A stretch of DNA of 43,200 nucleotides, taken from Chitinophagaceae bacterium (GTDB taxonomy: Bacteria; Bacteroidota; Bacteroidia; Chitinophagales; Chitinophagaceae). A program made the translations under genes and the position numbers. Below the pieces are notes generated by a model. That model worked only from the letters and a program-made list of their open reading frames with translations, made no database searches and was not told the origin of the DNA. The stretch is taken from assembly GCA_025923075.1 (NCBI GenBank), contig JAICGN010000027.1, positions 1-43,200 of the forward strand, given 5' to 3'. Of this stretch, positions 9,101-17,444 are shown piece after piece (within the stretch, counting starts at the first letter, position 1; each line of letters starts with the position of its first letter).

Positions 9101-9322
9101 AAGCTTCGTGAAGTGGCATTGAGTTATAATCTCGGTAAAGTCAAGTTCTTCAGAGACCTGACAATAAGCCTCAGCGGCAGAAACCTTATTTCATGGGATG
9201 ATTACAAGGGTTATGATCCGGAAGTCAATTCGGCTGGACAAAGCACACTATTACGTGGAATTGATTTTGGTTCTGTTCCTATTCCGGCGACATTCCGGTT
9301 TGGTATCTCAACAAAATTTTAA
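6200..9322 (+). CDS. SusC/RagA-family TonB-dependent outer-membrane transporter
   Basis: 1040 residues from the ATG at 6200. An in-frame TTG at 6152 exists, but the residues from the ATG form a proper signal peptide ending in MVSFSQ at about residue 30. Next is a CarboxypepD-reg-like domain (about 33-115: KISGKVTGTDGKGLPYISVQ), a TonB-box-like LDEVVVTG, a plug domain (about 125-240, with LQGKTAGAQI, SVRLRGISS, EPLYIVDGV, NGAAAAAIYGSRANSGVV), then the long beta-barrel ending in FGISTKF. No STN domain is present, so it is unlikely to signal through FecR. It imports oligomers across the outer membrane with the SusD-like lipoprotein encoded 17 bases downstream. Confidence 0.95.
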   Translation: MNRKKISRPLYYQLSLALILCFFSMVSFSQVKISGKVTGTDGKGLPYISVQVKGTGLGSSTDLDGTYSFFADLKPGQYVLEFTGIGLKSKEQALRVGSETSYTADISLAEDALNLDEVVVTGVSAGTTRKQLGSYVSTVKSDQLNKGGSPNVLSALQGKTAGAQIIQNNGDPGGGVSVRLRGISSVLSSSEPLYIVDGVIVNNATNRVTNTQNTYDGTNFVGTIGQNRLADINPADIDRIEVLNGAAAAAIYGSRANSGVVQIFTKRGTSGAPIVNFSSSFLVSTLRKKLEVNNAPTKFGGPTDGVGALTQDLITTVGTPPALPTNTTAVSRYDYQDYIFRTGIGTDNNISVSGGTDKTKYYVSGSYFFNQGIVQNTDFRRYSFRANIDQTLNSWISFNLGLNYINSTSNEKPDGNSFFSPMNSVTIIGNFHDLWTRDALGNIKAVGERGRVNPVSVIEDFKQRQETNRIISSLGVKLRPMKGLTFDYTLGVDNYSQNGTTYMPPFAYNVNTAFFGGAASLDPTLNGYASTGTDNFFQINNELNGTYQFNINKDVGSTTQVGYSVQYEKNRYALLQGRGLSPFVQTVNGASTILPAVDDRSEQSISGAYIQQNFKFRNQLFVTGAVRFDGSSVFGEDERNQVYFKANASYILSESGFWKNMSWWNFLKLRAAYGESGNLTGIGAYSRFNSYTSNSFLSRTALTSSSVLANEHVKPERQKELEIGTDMSFFNNRIGLTFNWYKKRVEDMLINRVIAPTNGFSSLLDNFGSLENKGIEVVLKGTPVSKKDLRWDVTLIFNRNRNEVLEVGPSLTLIPTTTGAPVSLLEGYPVGVFYGTFFAVDASGNQVKNAAGIPQLERGTQNSPLVYTPQRDANGLPTGTTLRKVIGDPNPDYTASLTNEISFKKFNLSFQFDAVQGVDVFNADFRTRQGVGNGKVAEQEHSGQLPRGYILGVYQIEEWRVDDGSFVKLREVALSYNLGKVKFFRDLTISLSGRNLISWDDYKGYDPEVNSAGQSTLLRGIDFGSVPIPATFRFGISTKF

Positions 9323-9339
9323 CCTACTAAATTATCAGT

Positions 9340-10638
9340 ATGAAAAAGCAAATAATAAAATTATCAGTGGTGGGACTATCGGCAACGATGCTTTTGTTCC
9401 AGTCATCCTGTACAAAAGATTATATAAATCCAAATGCAGCCACCGAAGACCAGGTGTTTAGTTCGCCGCAGGGCTTAACCGGCGTTGCGGTTGGATTGCA
9501 AAGAGTGTATACTGCCGGTCGTGCGAGCTCATTATATAATAGGGTTACAATAAATGGACTTGTAACGAAGGAATTGATTGTATTAAACCAGGGTAATACG
9601 GGTGAATACCAGTTACAGTTGGGTGGCGGTTCAGTAGATGGTACCAATAGCCTGATGAGTGGCCTATGGACAAGCAGCAATAAAATAATTTATGATGCTG
9701 ATAATGTAATTGCAGGGGCGAAGACCCTTGCAGACAAAGGTTATGCAAGTGGTTTGATTGGTTATGCCTCTTTGTTCAAATCATTGGCATTAGGTGATCT
9801 ATCGACTTTTTGGGAAAAAGTTCCCGCTGGTATCGGTTTGAATGTCGGCTTTATTGACAGAGCACAGGGATTTGCAAAGGCAATTACAGTAATTGATGAA
9901 GCATTGACCGCAATAAATGCAAACGCGATTTCATCCGAATTCACAGCCAACGTTCCAGCTGGAATTAATTTACCAAATGCATTGCATGCGTTGAAAGCCA
10001 GATATTCTTTGTACACAGGAAACTATGCAACTGCATTGTCAGAAGCCACTGCCGCAAGTCTTACGGTAAAATCAACTTTCAATTTTACAACGGTAAACCT
10101 GAACCCGATCTTTGAGACTGCTACATCCACGAACAATGTGACAGCCGCCATTGATAATACCACTTTAGGATTGCCAGCAGGCTTTCAACCCGATGCCGGG
10201 GATAAGCGATTGGCATTTTATACCACCACGGCTTATGCATCGAAGATCCTGGGGTTTGCAGCAACATCTACAGCTGCATGGCCGGTTTATTTGCCGGGTG
10301 AGATGATATTGACAAAAGCAGAAGCGTATGCAAGACAAGCAAGTCCTGACCTCGCGAATGCACTTACAGAGTTAAATAAAATTGTTACAAAAACACCTGC
10401 AGGTGATGTTTACGGAGTAGGGGCAGACCTGCCTATGTTAGTTGGCCCATATACGCAAGCGCAGATTTTGGATCTGATCTATAAACACCGGAGCATTGAA
10501 TTATATATGTCAGGCTTAAAGCTGGAGGACATGCGTCGGTTTGCAAGACCAAATGCTGAAAGAACAAGAAACCTTTTACCCTATCCATTTTTGGAAAGAG
10601 ATAATAATCCGAATACTCCTCCCGATCCCCCGTTTTGA
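9340..10638 (+). CDS. SusD/RagB-family outer-membrane nutrient-binding lipoprotein
   Basis: 432 residues with a lipoprotein signal (lipobox FQSSC, Cys at residue 24) followed by TKDYINPNAATEDQVF. The helical TPR-like body and the C-terminal signatures YKHRSIELYMSGLKLEDMRRF and LPYPFLERDNNPNTP identify the SusD family. At 432 residues it is on the short side for the family. It forms the lid of the transporter encoded just upstream. The substrate is not readable from the sequence; the nearest metabolic gene is anmK. A strong terminator follows at 10664. Confidence 0.92.
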   Translation: MKKQIIKLSVVGLSATMLLFQSSCTKDYINPNAATEDQVFSSPQGLTGVAVGLQRVYTAGRASSLYNRVTINGLVTKELIVLNQGNTGEYQLQLGGGSVDGTNSLMSGLWTSSNKIIYDADNVIAGAKTLADKGYASGLIGYASLFKSLALGDLSTFWEKVPAGIGLNVGFIDRAQGFAKAITVIDEALTAINANAISSEFTANVPAGINLPNALHALKARYSLYTGNYATALSEATAASLTVKSTFNFTTVNLNPIFETATSTNNVTAAIDNTTLGLPAGFQPDAGDKRLAFYTTTAYASKILGFAATSTAAWPVYLPGEMILTKAEAYARQASPDLANALTELNKIVTKTPAGDVYGVGADLPMLVGPYTQAQILDLIYKHRSIELYMSGLKLEDMRRFARPNAERTRNLLPYPFLERDNNPNTPPDPPF

Positions 10639-10663
10639 TTTTCGCCGGTTCATATAAGCAGTA

Positions 10664-10694
10664 GGGCTACCCGGGTCGGTAGCCCTTATTTTTT
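10664..10694 (+). terminator. Rho-independent terminator of the SusC/SusD transcript
   Basis: Perfect 8-bp stem GGGCTACC (10664-10671) / GGTAGCCC (10678-10685) with a 6-base loop, followed by TTATTTTTT. It lies 26 bases after the SusD stop and separates this unit from the ECF sigma gene. Confidence 0.9.
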
Positions 10695-10779
10695 GCCGAC
10701 CGGATTGTTATTAAATAGTTTAAAATTGACAATGCAACGTAAAGCAAAAAGCCGTTGTCAGAGCAAGTAAGAAAGGATA

Positions 10780-11343
10780 ATGGATACTCAAAAACTGGTA
10801 AAAGATTGTATCAGGGAAATACCTGCTGCCCAACGGCAGTTATATGATCATTTTGCTGAAACGATGTTGGGTATCTGTTACCGTTATACCAAATCAATGG
10901 ATGATGCCGAAGATGTACTGCAGGACGGATTTGTAAAAGTTTTCAAAAACCTGTATCAATATAAATATGAAGGTGAGCTTGGTGGCTGGATAAGAAGGAT
11001 CATGGTGACCACGGCGCTGAATTACCTGAAAAAGAATTCCCGGTACAATCACGACTTTTCTTTTGACAATGAAAACCTCCACCCGGTGACGAATGATAAC
11101 CCGGAAATAAAAATGACGGGTAAAGAACTGGCTGACCTGATCCGGCAACTGCCAATAGGATACCAAACAATTTTTAACCTTCATGCGGTGGAAGGGTTTA
11201 GCCATGTTGAAATTGGAAAAATGCTCGGAATCAATGAAGGTACTTCGAGATCGCAGTATGCAAGAGCAAGAGCATTGTTGATCAGCTGGATAAAAAAAAA
11301 CGATGAAGTAAATATTAAAACTGGTGCATATGCCGGAAAATGA
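10780..11343 (+). CDS. ECF-type RNA polymerase sigma factor
   Basis: 187 residues. Region 2 spans about 20-90, with MLGICYRYTKSMDDAEDVLQ, DGFVKVFKNLYQYKYEG and GGWIRRIMVTTALNYLK. Region 4 spans about 125-178, with LIRQLPIGYQTIFNLHAVEG, then FSHVEIGKMLGINEGTSRSQ. An AAGAAAGG sits just before the ATG. The last 20 bases overlap the next gene, so translation is probably coupled. ECF factors direct polymerase to a small regulon and are held by a membrane anti-sigma protein; the overlapping gene product has the right topology for that role. The regulon is unknown. Confidence 0.92.
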   Translation: MDTQKLVKDCIREIPAAQRQLYDHFAETMLGICYRYTKSMDDAEDVLQDGFVKVFKNLYQYKYEGELGGWIRRIMVTTALNYLKKNSRYNHDFSFDNENLHPVTNDNPEIKMTGKELADLIRQLPIGYQTIFNLHAVEGFSHVEIGKMLGINEGTSRSQYARARALLISWIKKNDEVNIKTGAYAGK

Positions 11344-12829
11344 ATTTGAGAAAAAAGTTTCTTCCGAAATGCAGGGGCTGAAGTTCAAGCCTTCAGACAA
11401 AGTTTGGCTGCAAGTTGAAGAGAGAATACGCAGGAAAAAGAAAAGAAAAGTCTTTGTTATTATTTTCTTTTTGGCCGGCCTGGCATTGCTGGGCTATTGG
11501 CAACGCGATAATTTGTTTGGAGAAATGAAAAATGATATTGTAAAAACTGAGACACAAGACGAAGAGAACTCCATAACTACAGGGGACCCGACGAGTTCTT
11601 CAGCAACCAATCAAAATATTGAAACAATAAACCTGGATAAAATAAAAAATCCAATTGATAAAACTGCTACCAAGGAAGTTGTAGTTGACAAACCAGCTGT
11701 TGAGAAAAAGAATACAGTTATTTCAAAACCTGAAATTTATAGCACAAAGAATAAGACTAAGAATGAAACAAGAAATAAACAAGTAGCCGGAAAAACTAAA
11801 ATAATAGAAGAATCTCAAGGGCCTGGTGATGTTGTATCGGCCGCACAACAAAAACAAAATCTCGTTACTGATAATAACAAAACCAACGATTCTGTTGGGT
11901 TAAAAGACAACGAACTATTAATACAGGAGGAAATCAATCAAGGAGACACAACACCTGTCGAAAACAGAATTGATTCCAATTATACTGAAGTAATTAAACA
12001 GAAAAAAGACAGTATAGAAACCAGGGATACAGTTTTGAAAATAAAGGCCAAAGATTCAGCGGCTGCAATCGTTCAAAAAAATCTTCCGGACAAAAAATGG
12101 AAATGGGGTTTACATATTACACCGGGTATTTCATCGTTAAGCGGTCATGGTCTTTCCTTTGGTTCGCAAACCCTCGCGGATGCATTCAATTATCAGAGTC
12201 CTGTAACCGGAGGTGCTACCGGTGCACCTCGTGTCATACAAAAACCTTCTGAGCCCAGATCGGGATTTGCTTTCCAGGTAGGGGGCGCTGCGCACAGGCA
12301 ATTATCATCCCGTGCCGGTTTTTCATTGGGTTTGCAGTATGGTTATTATAGCAATCATATTGGAATTGGAAACAAGAGAAACGTAGCTGGCCGCTTTAAT
12401 CAATCCGGCAATATGAGTAATGACAACTATGTGTATAATGCCGGCGGTGATACTGTCAAATACACCAATCAGTATCATTTTATTGAACTACCGGTTAATT
12501 TTCAATGGCAACTAAATAAAAACAAAGCAAAGCCATTTACATGGAGCATAGGGCTTACCGTTGGGCAGCTGGTCGCAAGTAATGCGCTGATGTACGACAC
12601 TGCTTTCGGTGGTATTTATTATGAAAATCAGAACCTGCTCAATAGAACACAGTTCGGTCTATCAACCGGCTTTTCGTGGACGATAGCGAATACCAGCCAG
12701 GCACAATGGAACATCGGTCCTGAAGCAAACATGCATTTGAACAAGTTATTTGATAGTCCTTTTGAAAATAAACGATACTTATTCTTTGTTGGCTTACGAA
12801 CTGCGGTTCTTTTTAATCAAAAGAAATAA
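11324..12829 (+). CDS. Putative anti-sigma-like protein: cytoplasmic tail, one inner-membrane helix, charged linker, beta-barrel-like C-terminus
   Basis: 501 residues. Residues 1-42 are charged and cytoplasmic by the positive-inside rule (EERIRRKKKRK just before the helix). Residues 43-59 are a single hydrophobic helix. Residues 65-250 are a low-complexity K/E/N/T-rich linker. From about 255 (KKWKWGLHITPGISSLSGHG) the protein resembles an outer-membrane beta-barrel domain of the OmpA/PorT-like type and ends with FFVGLRTAVLFNQKK. There is no cleavable signal peptide. The gene overlaps the sigma gene by 20 bases. An in-frame ATG two codons downstream is an equally good start. The anti-sigma role is inferred from overlap and topology. 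A helix that stays in the inner membrane plus a barrel in the outer membrane would make it span the envelope; the C-terminal part may instead be a soluble beta domain. Confidence 0.65.
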   Translation: MHMPENEFEKKVSSEMQGLKFKPSDKVWLQVEERIRRKKKRKVFVIIFFLAGLALLGYWQRDNLFGEMKNDIVKTETQDEENSITTGDPTSSSATNQNIETINLDKIKNPIDKTATKEVVVDKPAVEKKNTVISKPEIYSTKNKTKNETRNKQVAGKTKIIEESQGPGDVVSAAQQKQNLVTDNNKTNDSVGLKDNELLIQEEINQGDTTPVENRIDSNYTEVIKQKKDSIETRDTVLKIKAKDSAAAIVQKNLPDKKWKWGLHITPGISSLSGHGLSFGSQTLADAFNYQSPVTGGATGAPRVIQKPSEPRSGFAFQVGGAAHRQLSSRAGFSLGLQYGYYSNHIGIGNKRNVAGRFNQSGNMSNDNYVYNAGGDTVKYTNQYHFIELPVNFQWQLNKNKAKPFTWSIGLTVGQLVASNALMYDTAFGGIYYENQNLLNRTQFGLSTGFSWTIANTSQAQWNIGPEANMHLNKLFDSPFENKRYLFFVGLRTAVLFNQKK

Positions 12830-12875
12830 TGCAACGATTGTTTAGTTGCTGTTGTCAATCTTAAAAATTGCTTTT

Positions 12876-14126
12876 ATGAGAAAAATAATTCTGATGCCGC
12901 TGCTAGTTTTTGCATTGCAATCCTGCCTGAAGGATAATGTAACAAAAACCTATTCAATCTTCGAACCCATTTACAAAAGCAAAACGGAAGTACTTTCTGA
13001 AATAAAAAGCAGTACACCGGTTTCCATATCCAATCCCGGCAAAATTTATATGTATGGAAATTATATTTTTCTGAATGAAGTAAATAAAGGAGTGCATATA
13101 ATTGATAACAGTAATCCTGCGAATCCTTCAATAAAAGCATTCATTAATATTCCGGGAAATGTAGATATAGCAGTGAAGGGTTCTACTTTGTATGCCGACC
13201 TGTTTACCGATCTGGTCGTTGTCGATATCAGTAATCCATTAGATGCAGTGTTGAAAAAAATGATCCCAAAGATCTTCCCTGAAAGAGTATATGCAGCAGG
13301 ATTCGTTGCAGACTCATCCAAAGTAATTGTTGGATGGACAGAAAAGAAAATTAAGGAATCTGTCGATGGACCGCCGCCGGCAGGTGGTGGATGGATAAGA
13401 GGAGATCGCTTTCTGTTAATGAGTGCTGCTCAATCCGGTACCGCTGGTAGTAGTGCTGCGCCAGCAGTAACAGGAATCGCAGGTTCTATGTCACGATTCA
13501 GTATTGTAAACGATTATTTATATGCAGTAAATAATTCAAGTATAAAAGTATTCGATATCTCCGCCGTGAGCGATCCTCAACTGAAGAATACGGTTGGGGT
13601 TGGCTGGAATATTGAGACCATTTATCCTTTTAAAAACAAACTATTCCTGGGTTCATCAAACGGCATGTTCATTTTTGATATTACTAACCCGGTGACTCCG
13701 GCTCGCGAAGGCTCTTTATCACATTTCCGGGCATGCGATCCGGTCGTGGCTGATGATGATTATGCTTTTGTTACGCTTCGTGCCGGCACATTTTGCCAGG
13801 GCACCAATAATCAGCTTGATGTGGTCAACGTTCAAAACGTGCAGTCTCCGTGGCTGGTGAAAACTTATGGACTTACAAATCCGCATGGATTGGCGAAAGA
13901 TGGCGACTTGCTGTTTGTCTGCGATGGCAGCGATGGATTAAAAATATACAACAAATCGAATGTCTTTAGCCTGCAATTGCTTAGCCATATAAAAAATATT
14001 GAAACCTATGATGTGATAGCCTGGAATAATAGACTATTAGTAGTGGCAAAAGGCGGTTTGTATCAGTATAACTATTCAAATCCTTCAAGCCTTTCCTTGC
14101 TCAGCAAATTGAAAGTAAATAATTAA
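12876..14126 (+). CDS. LVIVD-repeat surface lipoprotein
   Basis: 416 residues from the ATG at 12876 (the frame extends upstream, but this ATG starts a proper lipoprotein signal: MRKIILMPLLVFALQSC, Cys 17). The mature protein has repeated blades such as YIFLNEVNKGVHIIDNSNP, LYADLFTDLVVVDISNP, LYAVNNSSIKVFDIS and LFLGSSNGMFIFDITNP, typical of LVIVD-repeat beta-propellers. Seven-bladed folds of this kind bind proteins or ligands at the surface; no enzyme residues are evident. It follows the membrane protein gene by 46 bases and precedes the next gene by 2 bases, so it probably belongs to the sigma-factor operon. Confidence 0.8.
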   Translation: MRKIILMPLLVFALQSCLKDNVTKTYSIFEPIYKSKTEVLSEIKSSTPVSISNPGKIYMYGNYIFLNEVNKGVHIIDNSNPANPSIKAFINIPGNVDIAVKGSTLYADLFTDLVVVDISNPLDAVLKKMIPKIFPERVYAAGFVADSSKVIVGWTEKKIKESVDGPPPAGGGWIRGDRFLLMSAAQSGTAGSSAAPAVTGIAGSMSRFSIVNDYLYAVNNSSIKVFDISAVSDPQLKNTVGVGWNIETIYPFKNKLFLGSSNGMFIFDITNPVTPAREGSLSHFRACDPVVADDDYAFVTLRAGTFCQGTNNQLDVVNVQNVQSPWLVKTYGLTNPHGLAKDGDLLFVCDGSDGLKIYNKSNVFSLQLLSHIKNIETYDVIAWNNRLLVVAKGGLYQYNYSNPSSLSLLSKLKVNN

Positions 14127-14128
14127 TT

Positions 14129-14713
14129 ATGAAAAGACCTTTTCTCATTTTGCTGTTGTTCCTGATAATTAAAAACGAAATCACAGCACAGGAAACTAAA
14201 AAAGAAAGGAAATTTTTTAGCTCGCAAATTTCAACCGGGGTTGTGGAAGGGGAGCAGGGTACAAGTTTCCATATCGAAGTAGTAAACGGTATCCGTTATA
14301 AAACCTGGTTTGCCGGCATCGGTACTGGACTTGATTATTATTATTTTCGTAGCATACCTGTTTATCTTTCAGGAATAAAATATCTTTCGAAGCGCAATCA
14401 TAGCTTTTTTATCCAGGGCGATGCAGGAATGAACTTTGCATGGGTTGAAGACAGGATAAATGCCTGGAATGAAGTTAGCCATGAATATAAACCCGGTATG
14501 TATTGGAACGGCATGTTAGGTTTTGCCACGGGTCTTGACAGAAAAAATTCATTTTCGTTTGGAATGGGCTATTCTTATAAAAATTTAAAGGAAGTGAGAG
14601 AGATGACAGTAATGTGTTTTAATCCTCCATGTGAAAACACTTTTGAAACTTATAAGTATAATTTAAAAAGATTGACGTTGAGACTTGGCTGGCATTTCAA
14701 TTATTCCCGTTAG
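14129..14713 (+). CDS. Small outer-membrane beta-barrel protein
   Basis: 194 residues with a signal peptide ending near ITAQ (residue 21). The rest alternates aromatic and polar residues in short strands ([40 protein letters not shown]), as in eight-stranded barrels; the final residues are aromatic but not a textbook Phe terminus. It starts 2 bases after the LVIVD gene and is probably translated with it. Its 3' end overlaps the 3' end of queG on the other strand by 17 bases. No specific family recognised. Confidence 0.65.
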   Translation: MKRPFLILLLFLIIKNEITAQETKKERKFFSSQISTGVVEGEQGTSFHIEVVNGIRYKTWFAGIGTGLDYYYFRSIPVYLSGIKYLSKRNHSFFIQGDAGMNFAWVEDRINAWNEVSHEYKPGMYWNGMLGFATGLDRKNSFSFGMGYSYKNLKEVREMTVMCFNPPCENTFETYKYNLKRLTLRLGWHFNYSR

Positions 14714-15635
14714 CATGGCTGATGAATTTTAAATTTCGTTGAATGCCCTTGAATTTACTGCGGCTTAGGGGAGAGTTCCTGAATATTTCTTTAAATTTTT
14801 CCTCCGTCATCATTTCCCATTCTTTTGTAGACAGATTAAGGATCTCAGGTATGGGTGTAAATTCAATTTCGCCAGTCGGTTTCGAAAATCGGTTCCAGGG
14901 ACAAACATCCTGGCATATATCACAACCAAACATCCAGTTGTCAAACTTCCCTTTCATTTCACCCGGTATGAGCATTTCTTTTAACTCGATCGTAAAATAA
15001 GAAATGCACCTGCTTCCATCTACAATCTTGCCAGGAAGTATCGCATCGGTGGGACACGCATCAATACAACGCGTACAACTGCCGCAATAATCTTTTGTAA
15101 ACATTTCATCAGCTTCAAGATCAAGATCTGTTATTAATGTTGCGATGAAAAAGAAAGAGCCCATTTGTTTATTGATCAGGTTCCCGTTTTTACCCACCCA
15201 ACCCAGTCCGCTGCGTTGGGCCCAGGTTCTTTCCAGTACCGGCGCACTGTCGACAAAACCACGACCATGGATTTCTCCAATATTTTTTTTAACTAATTCG
15301 ATCAGTGTATTTAATTTTTTCCTTATTACGTCATGATAGTCTTTGCCATAAGCATATTTTGAAATTTTCACCGCATCATTACCTTGTTTTTCCGTCGGAA
15401 AATAATTCAACAATAATGTGATCACTGACTTCGCACCAGGCACGAGCTTGCAGGGATCGATCCGCAGATCAAAATATCTTTCCATGTAGTGCATGCTTCC
15501 ATGCATGCCTTTGTTAAGCCATCTTTCAAGTCGTTCTGCGTCGGCATCAAGTTTGGTGGCACTTGCAATGCCACAAAAGCTGAAACCGAGCTGTGCCGCC
15601 AGGTCTTTCACTAATATTGTTTGTCTTTCTCTCAA
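14697..15635 (-). CDS. queG: Epoxyqueuosine reductase
   Basis: 312 residues. QueG performs the last step of queuosine synthesis, reducing epoxyqueuosine to queuosine in tRNA with cobalamin and two [4Fe-4S] clusters. Seen are [20 protein letters not shown] with the catalytic Asp at 129, the first ferredoxin cluster Cys 184, 187, 190, 194 ([12 protein letters not shown]), and the second with Cys 238, 241, 245 (CDICQDVCP) plus Cys 210. It lacks the C-terminal HEAT extension of longer homologues, as is common in this phylum. It is monocistronic as far as can be seen. Confidence 0.93.
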   Translation of the reverse strand: MRERQTILVKDLAAQLGFSFCGIASATKLDADAERLERWLNKGMHGSMHYMERYFDLRIDPCKLVPGAKSVITLLLNYFPTEKQGNDAVKISKYAYGKDYHDVIRKKLNTLIELVKKNIGEIHGRGFVDSAPVLERTWAQRSGLGWVGKNGNLINKQMGSFFFIATLITDLDLEADEMFTKDYCGSCTRCIDACPTDAILPGKIVDGSRCISYFTIELKEMLIPGEMKGKFDNWMFGCDICQDVCPWNRFSKPTGEIEFTPIPEILNLSTKEWEMMTEEKFKEIFRNSPLSRSKFKGIQRNLKFISHANGNN

Positions 15636-15778
15636 ACCAATTACTAAATGCGCAGGTAATTTTTTAAGGTGGAGGTAATATAACTTCTGTAAAATTCGGT
15701 AAAATATCGCCAGCAGATTTTAAAAAAACCGTTTATAGCATTTGATAGTAGTGCTTCCGTCTTCTGTGACAAACGGAG

Positions 15779-17020
15779 TTAATCCAGCCAATAATATTTC
15801 CAATGCGGTTTCCTGGCATTATAGGTTGCAAAATGTCCTTTGACGTTATGCTCGTCATTCTTATTATACATTACTATTTCCTCTGTAGCGCCAAAATGCA
15901 ACCATTGTATAAAAGATAAATTGTAGCCATTTTGATTTTTTTCATAGAGAAAACCACCTGCTCCCATAATGGAAGTGTGTTTAGGAGCATTGGCCAGGTA
16001 CTCGATAGATTCAGGATAATCACCTTTTTCCCTGTAATAATTCTCGATCGCGTTTATAAGTAATTGGCCTTGCTTTATTGCATAAGTCCTGCTGAAATCG
16101 CTTACAGGAGTTGTTACGAACATTGCAACTAAAAACGCGGTCAATGGGATACTAAGCAGGTAAACGGGCAGCCGGTTGAATTTTCTTTCAACTTTCTCCC
16201 TGATGTTTCTGATTTGTCTTAATGCCCAAATTATTCCAGCCGAAAACACCAGCAATCCAAAAATTCCAGCTACTATTCCTTCTGCTTCAAACAAGCCCAG
16301 TGTGCCTATTATGAAGAAAATGGAAATAATGGCAGTAGTCAGAATGGCGAAGATAAAAGAAGGTGCCCTGTTCATAAAAGTATCGTTTACTTCTTTCCAT
16401 TTATTTATTGTCTGTTTGCCTGCAACCAAACCAAAGATGACAAGAAGAAGCCCTGTGAGTGCAAAAATCTTCATACCAGAAGGGAATATGAATATGCCAG
16501 CAAGGAAAAATGAAGCCATAAAAACTGAAGTACCCATTGCCAATTGATAAAGCGATGTCTTATTCTTAATTTGCTTACCTTCCTGCTTCCATTTTTTTAC
16601 TTCGGTTATTGTCCACATTAATCCAACCGGTACAAGAAGAACCGCAGTAAGACCGGCTATATTTCCCATCATAGAAAATATTTTTACCAGTTTATTAGGT
16701 GGCCCGGGAATGAATGGGGAAATTATCATCAGTACACACGCAAGGTTTAATGCGGTTAGTTTAATCCAATTAATCTTACTCATATTGAAGAATTTAAGTT
16801 GAGACTGATTCAGCATACCCCTGATAATGCGGGGTCTTAATAGCAGTAACACCTCTTTAATAAACAACCATCTTGCTTTCTTTTCAGAATAACTAGTTGA
16901 ATGTTTATGGAATCGCTCCAGCAGATCACCCTCTATTTCTTCGCGCAGATCAGGATGACAATACCAGCGGAAGAAAGTCAGCGGCAGTCGGGGAGGTTGA
17001 TTATTTTCTTTGGACTTCAT
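15779..17020 (-). CDS. Membrane protein with a permease-prefix-like N-terminus
   Basis: 413 residues. Residues 8-65 (PPRLPLTFFRWYCHPDLREE, then IEGDLLERF and KARWLFIKEVLLLLRP) match the small prefix domain that normally precedes MacB/FtsX ABC permeases in Bacteroidota. Here it is followed by about eight hydrophobic helices (about residues 85-320) with no FtsX domain. The tail has LLINAIENYYREKGDYPESI, which resembles the processed region of pseudopilin-like proteins. It starts 12 bases after the PadR gene stop, and PadR genes often accompany the prefix domain. Function unknown; the prefix assignment is by pattern. Confidence 0.65.
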   Translation of the reverse strand: MKSKENNQPPRLPLTFFRWYCHPDLREEIEGDLLERFHKHSTSYSEKKARWLFIKEVLLLLRPRIIRGMLNQSQLKFFNMSKINWIKLTALNLACVLMIISPFIPGPPNKLVKIFSMMGNIAGLTAVLLVPVGLMWTITEVKKWKQEGKQIKNKTSLYQLAMGTSVFMASFFLAGIFIFPSGMKIFALTGLLLVIFGLVAGKQTINKWKEVNDTFMNRAPSFIFAILTTAIISIFFIIGTLGLFEAEGIVAGIFGLLVFSAGIIWALRQIRNIREKVERKFNRLPVYLLSIPLTAFLVAMFVTTPVSDFSRTYAIKQGQLLINAIENYYREKGDYPESIEYLANAPKHTSIMGAGGFLYEKNQNGYNLSFIQWLHFGATEEIVMYNKNDEHNVKGHFATYNARKPHWKYYWLD

Positions 17021-17032
17021 TTCTGTTTATTG

Positions 17033-17353
17033 CTATGCTGTTTTTGGAATCGCATTCCAAAGTGATAAACGTTGATCTTTTGTATTTTTTAATACACGTT
17101 GTCCTTCAGCAGTGATCGTATAGTATCTTTTTCTTTTACCGCCCCTTATTTTGGTGGCTTCGCCAAATAATGACCTGACCATTTTTTTATCTTCCAGTCT
17201 TTTTAGAACTGTTTGAATAGCGCCTAAACTTACATTGCGTTTCAGCCGGGTTTCAATTTCTTCAACGATACTTATGCCATAGGCTTCGCCATCCAAAATT
17301 GCTACGGTTAGCAATACAATTTCTTCAAATTCCCCAAGATGGTATTGACTCAT
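17033..17353 (-). CDS. PadR-family transcriptional regulator
   Basis: 106 residues. A winged-helix protein of the PadR type: LGEFEEIVLLTVAILDGEAY, GISIVEEIETRL, SLGAIQTVLKRLEDKKMVRS and GKRKRYYTITAEGQRVL. PadR proteins repress nearby transport or stress genes. It is the first gene of a two-gene unit with the prefix-domain membrane protein, and a good Bacteroidota promoter precedes it. Confidence 0.88.
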   Translation of the reverse strand: MSQYHLGEFEEIVLLTVAILDGEAYGISIVEEIETRLKRNVSLGAIQTVLKRLEDKKMVRSLFGEATKIRGGKRKRYYTITAEGQRVLKNTKDQRLSLWNAIPKTA

Positions 17354-17368
17354 TGATTATATTTACCA

Positions 17369-17399
17369 TAAATGTAGTTATTATGTGGATACAAACAAA
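17369..17399 (-). promoter_or_regulatory. Candidate promoter of the padR gene
   Basis: On the minus strand a TTTTG (17400-17396) is followed after 19 bases by TACATTTA (17376-17369), one mismatch to TAnnTTTG, 15 bases before the ATG. A second TTTG at 17395-17392 is 15 bases from the -7 box. Confidence 0.4.
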
Positions 17400-17444
17400 A
17401 AACCGCTGGGAAAAAATTGGATGAACGGACCGTGTCGGCAGTTC

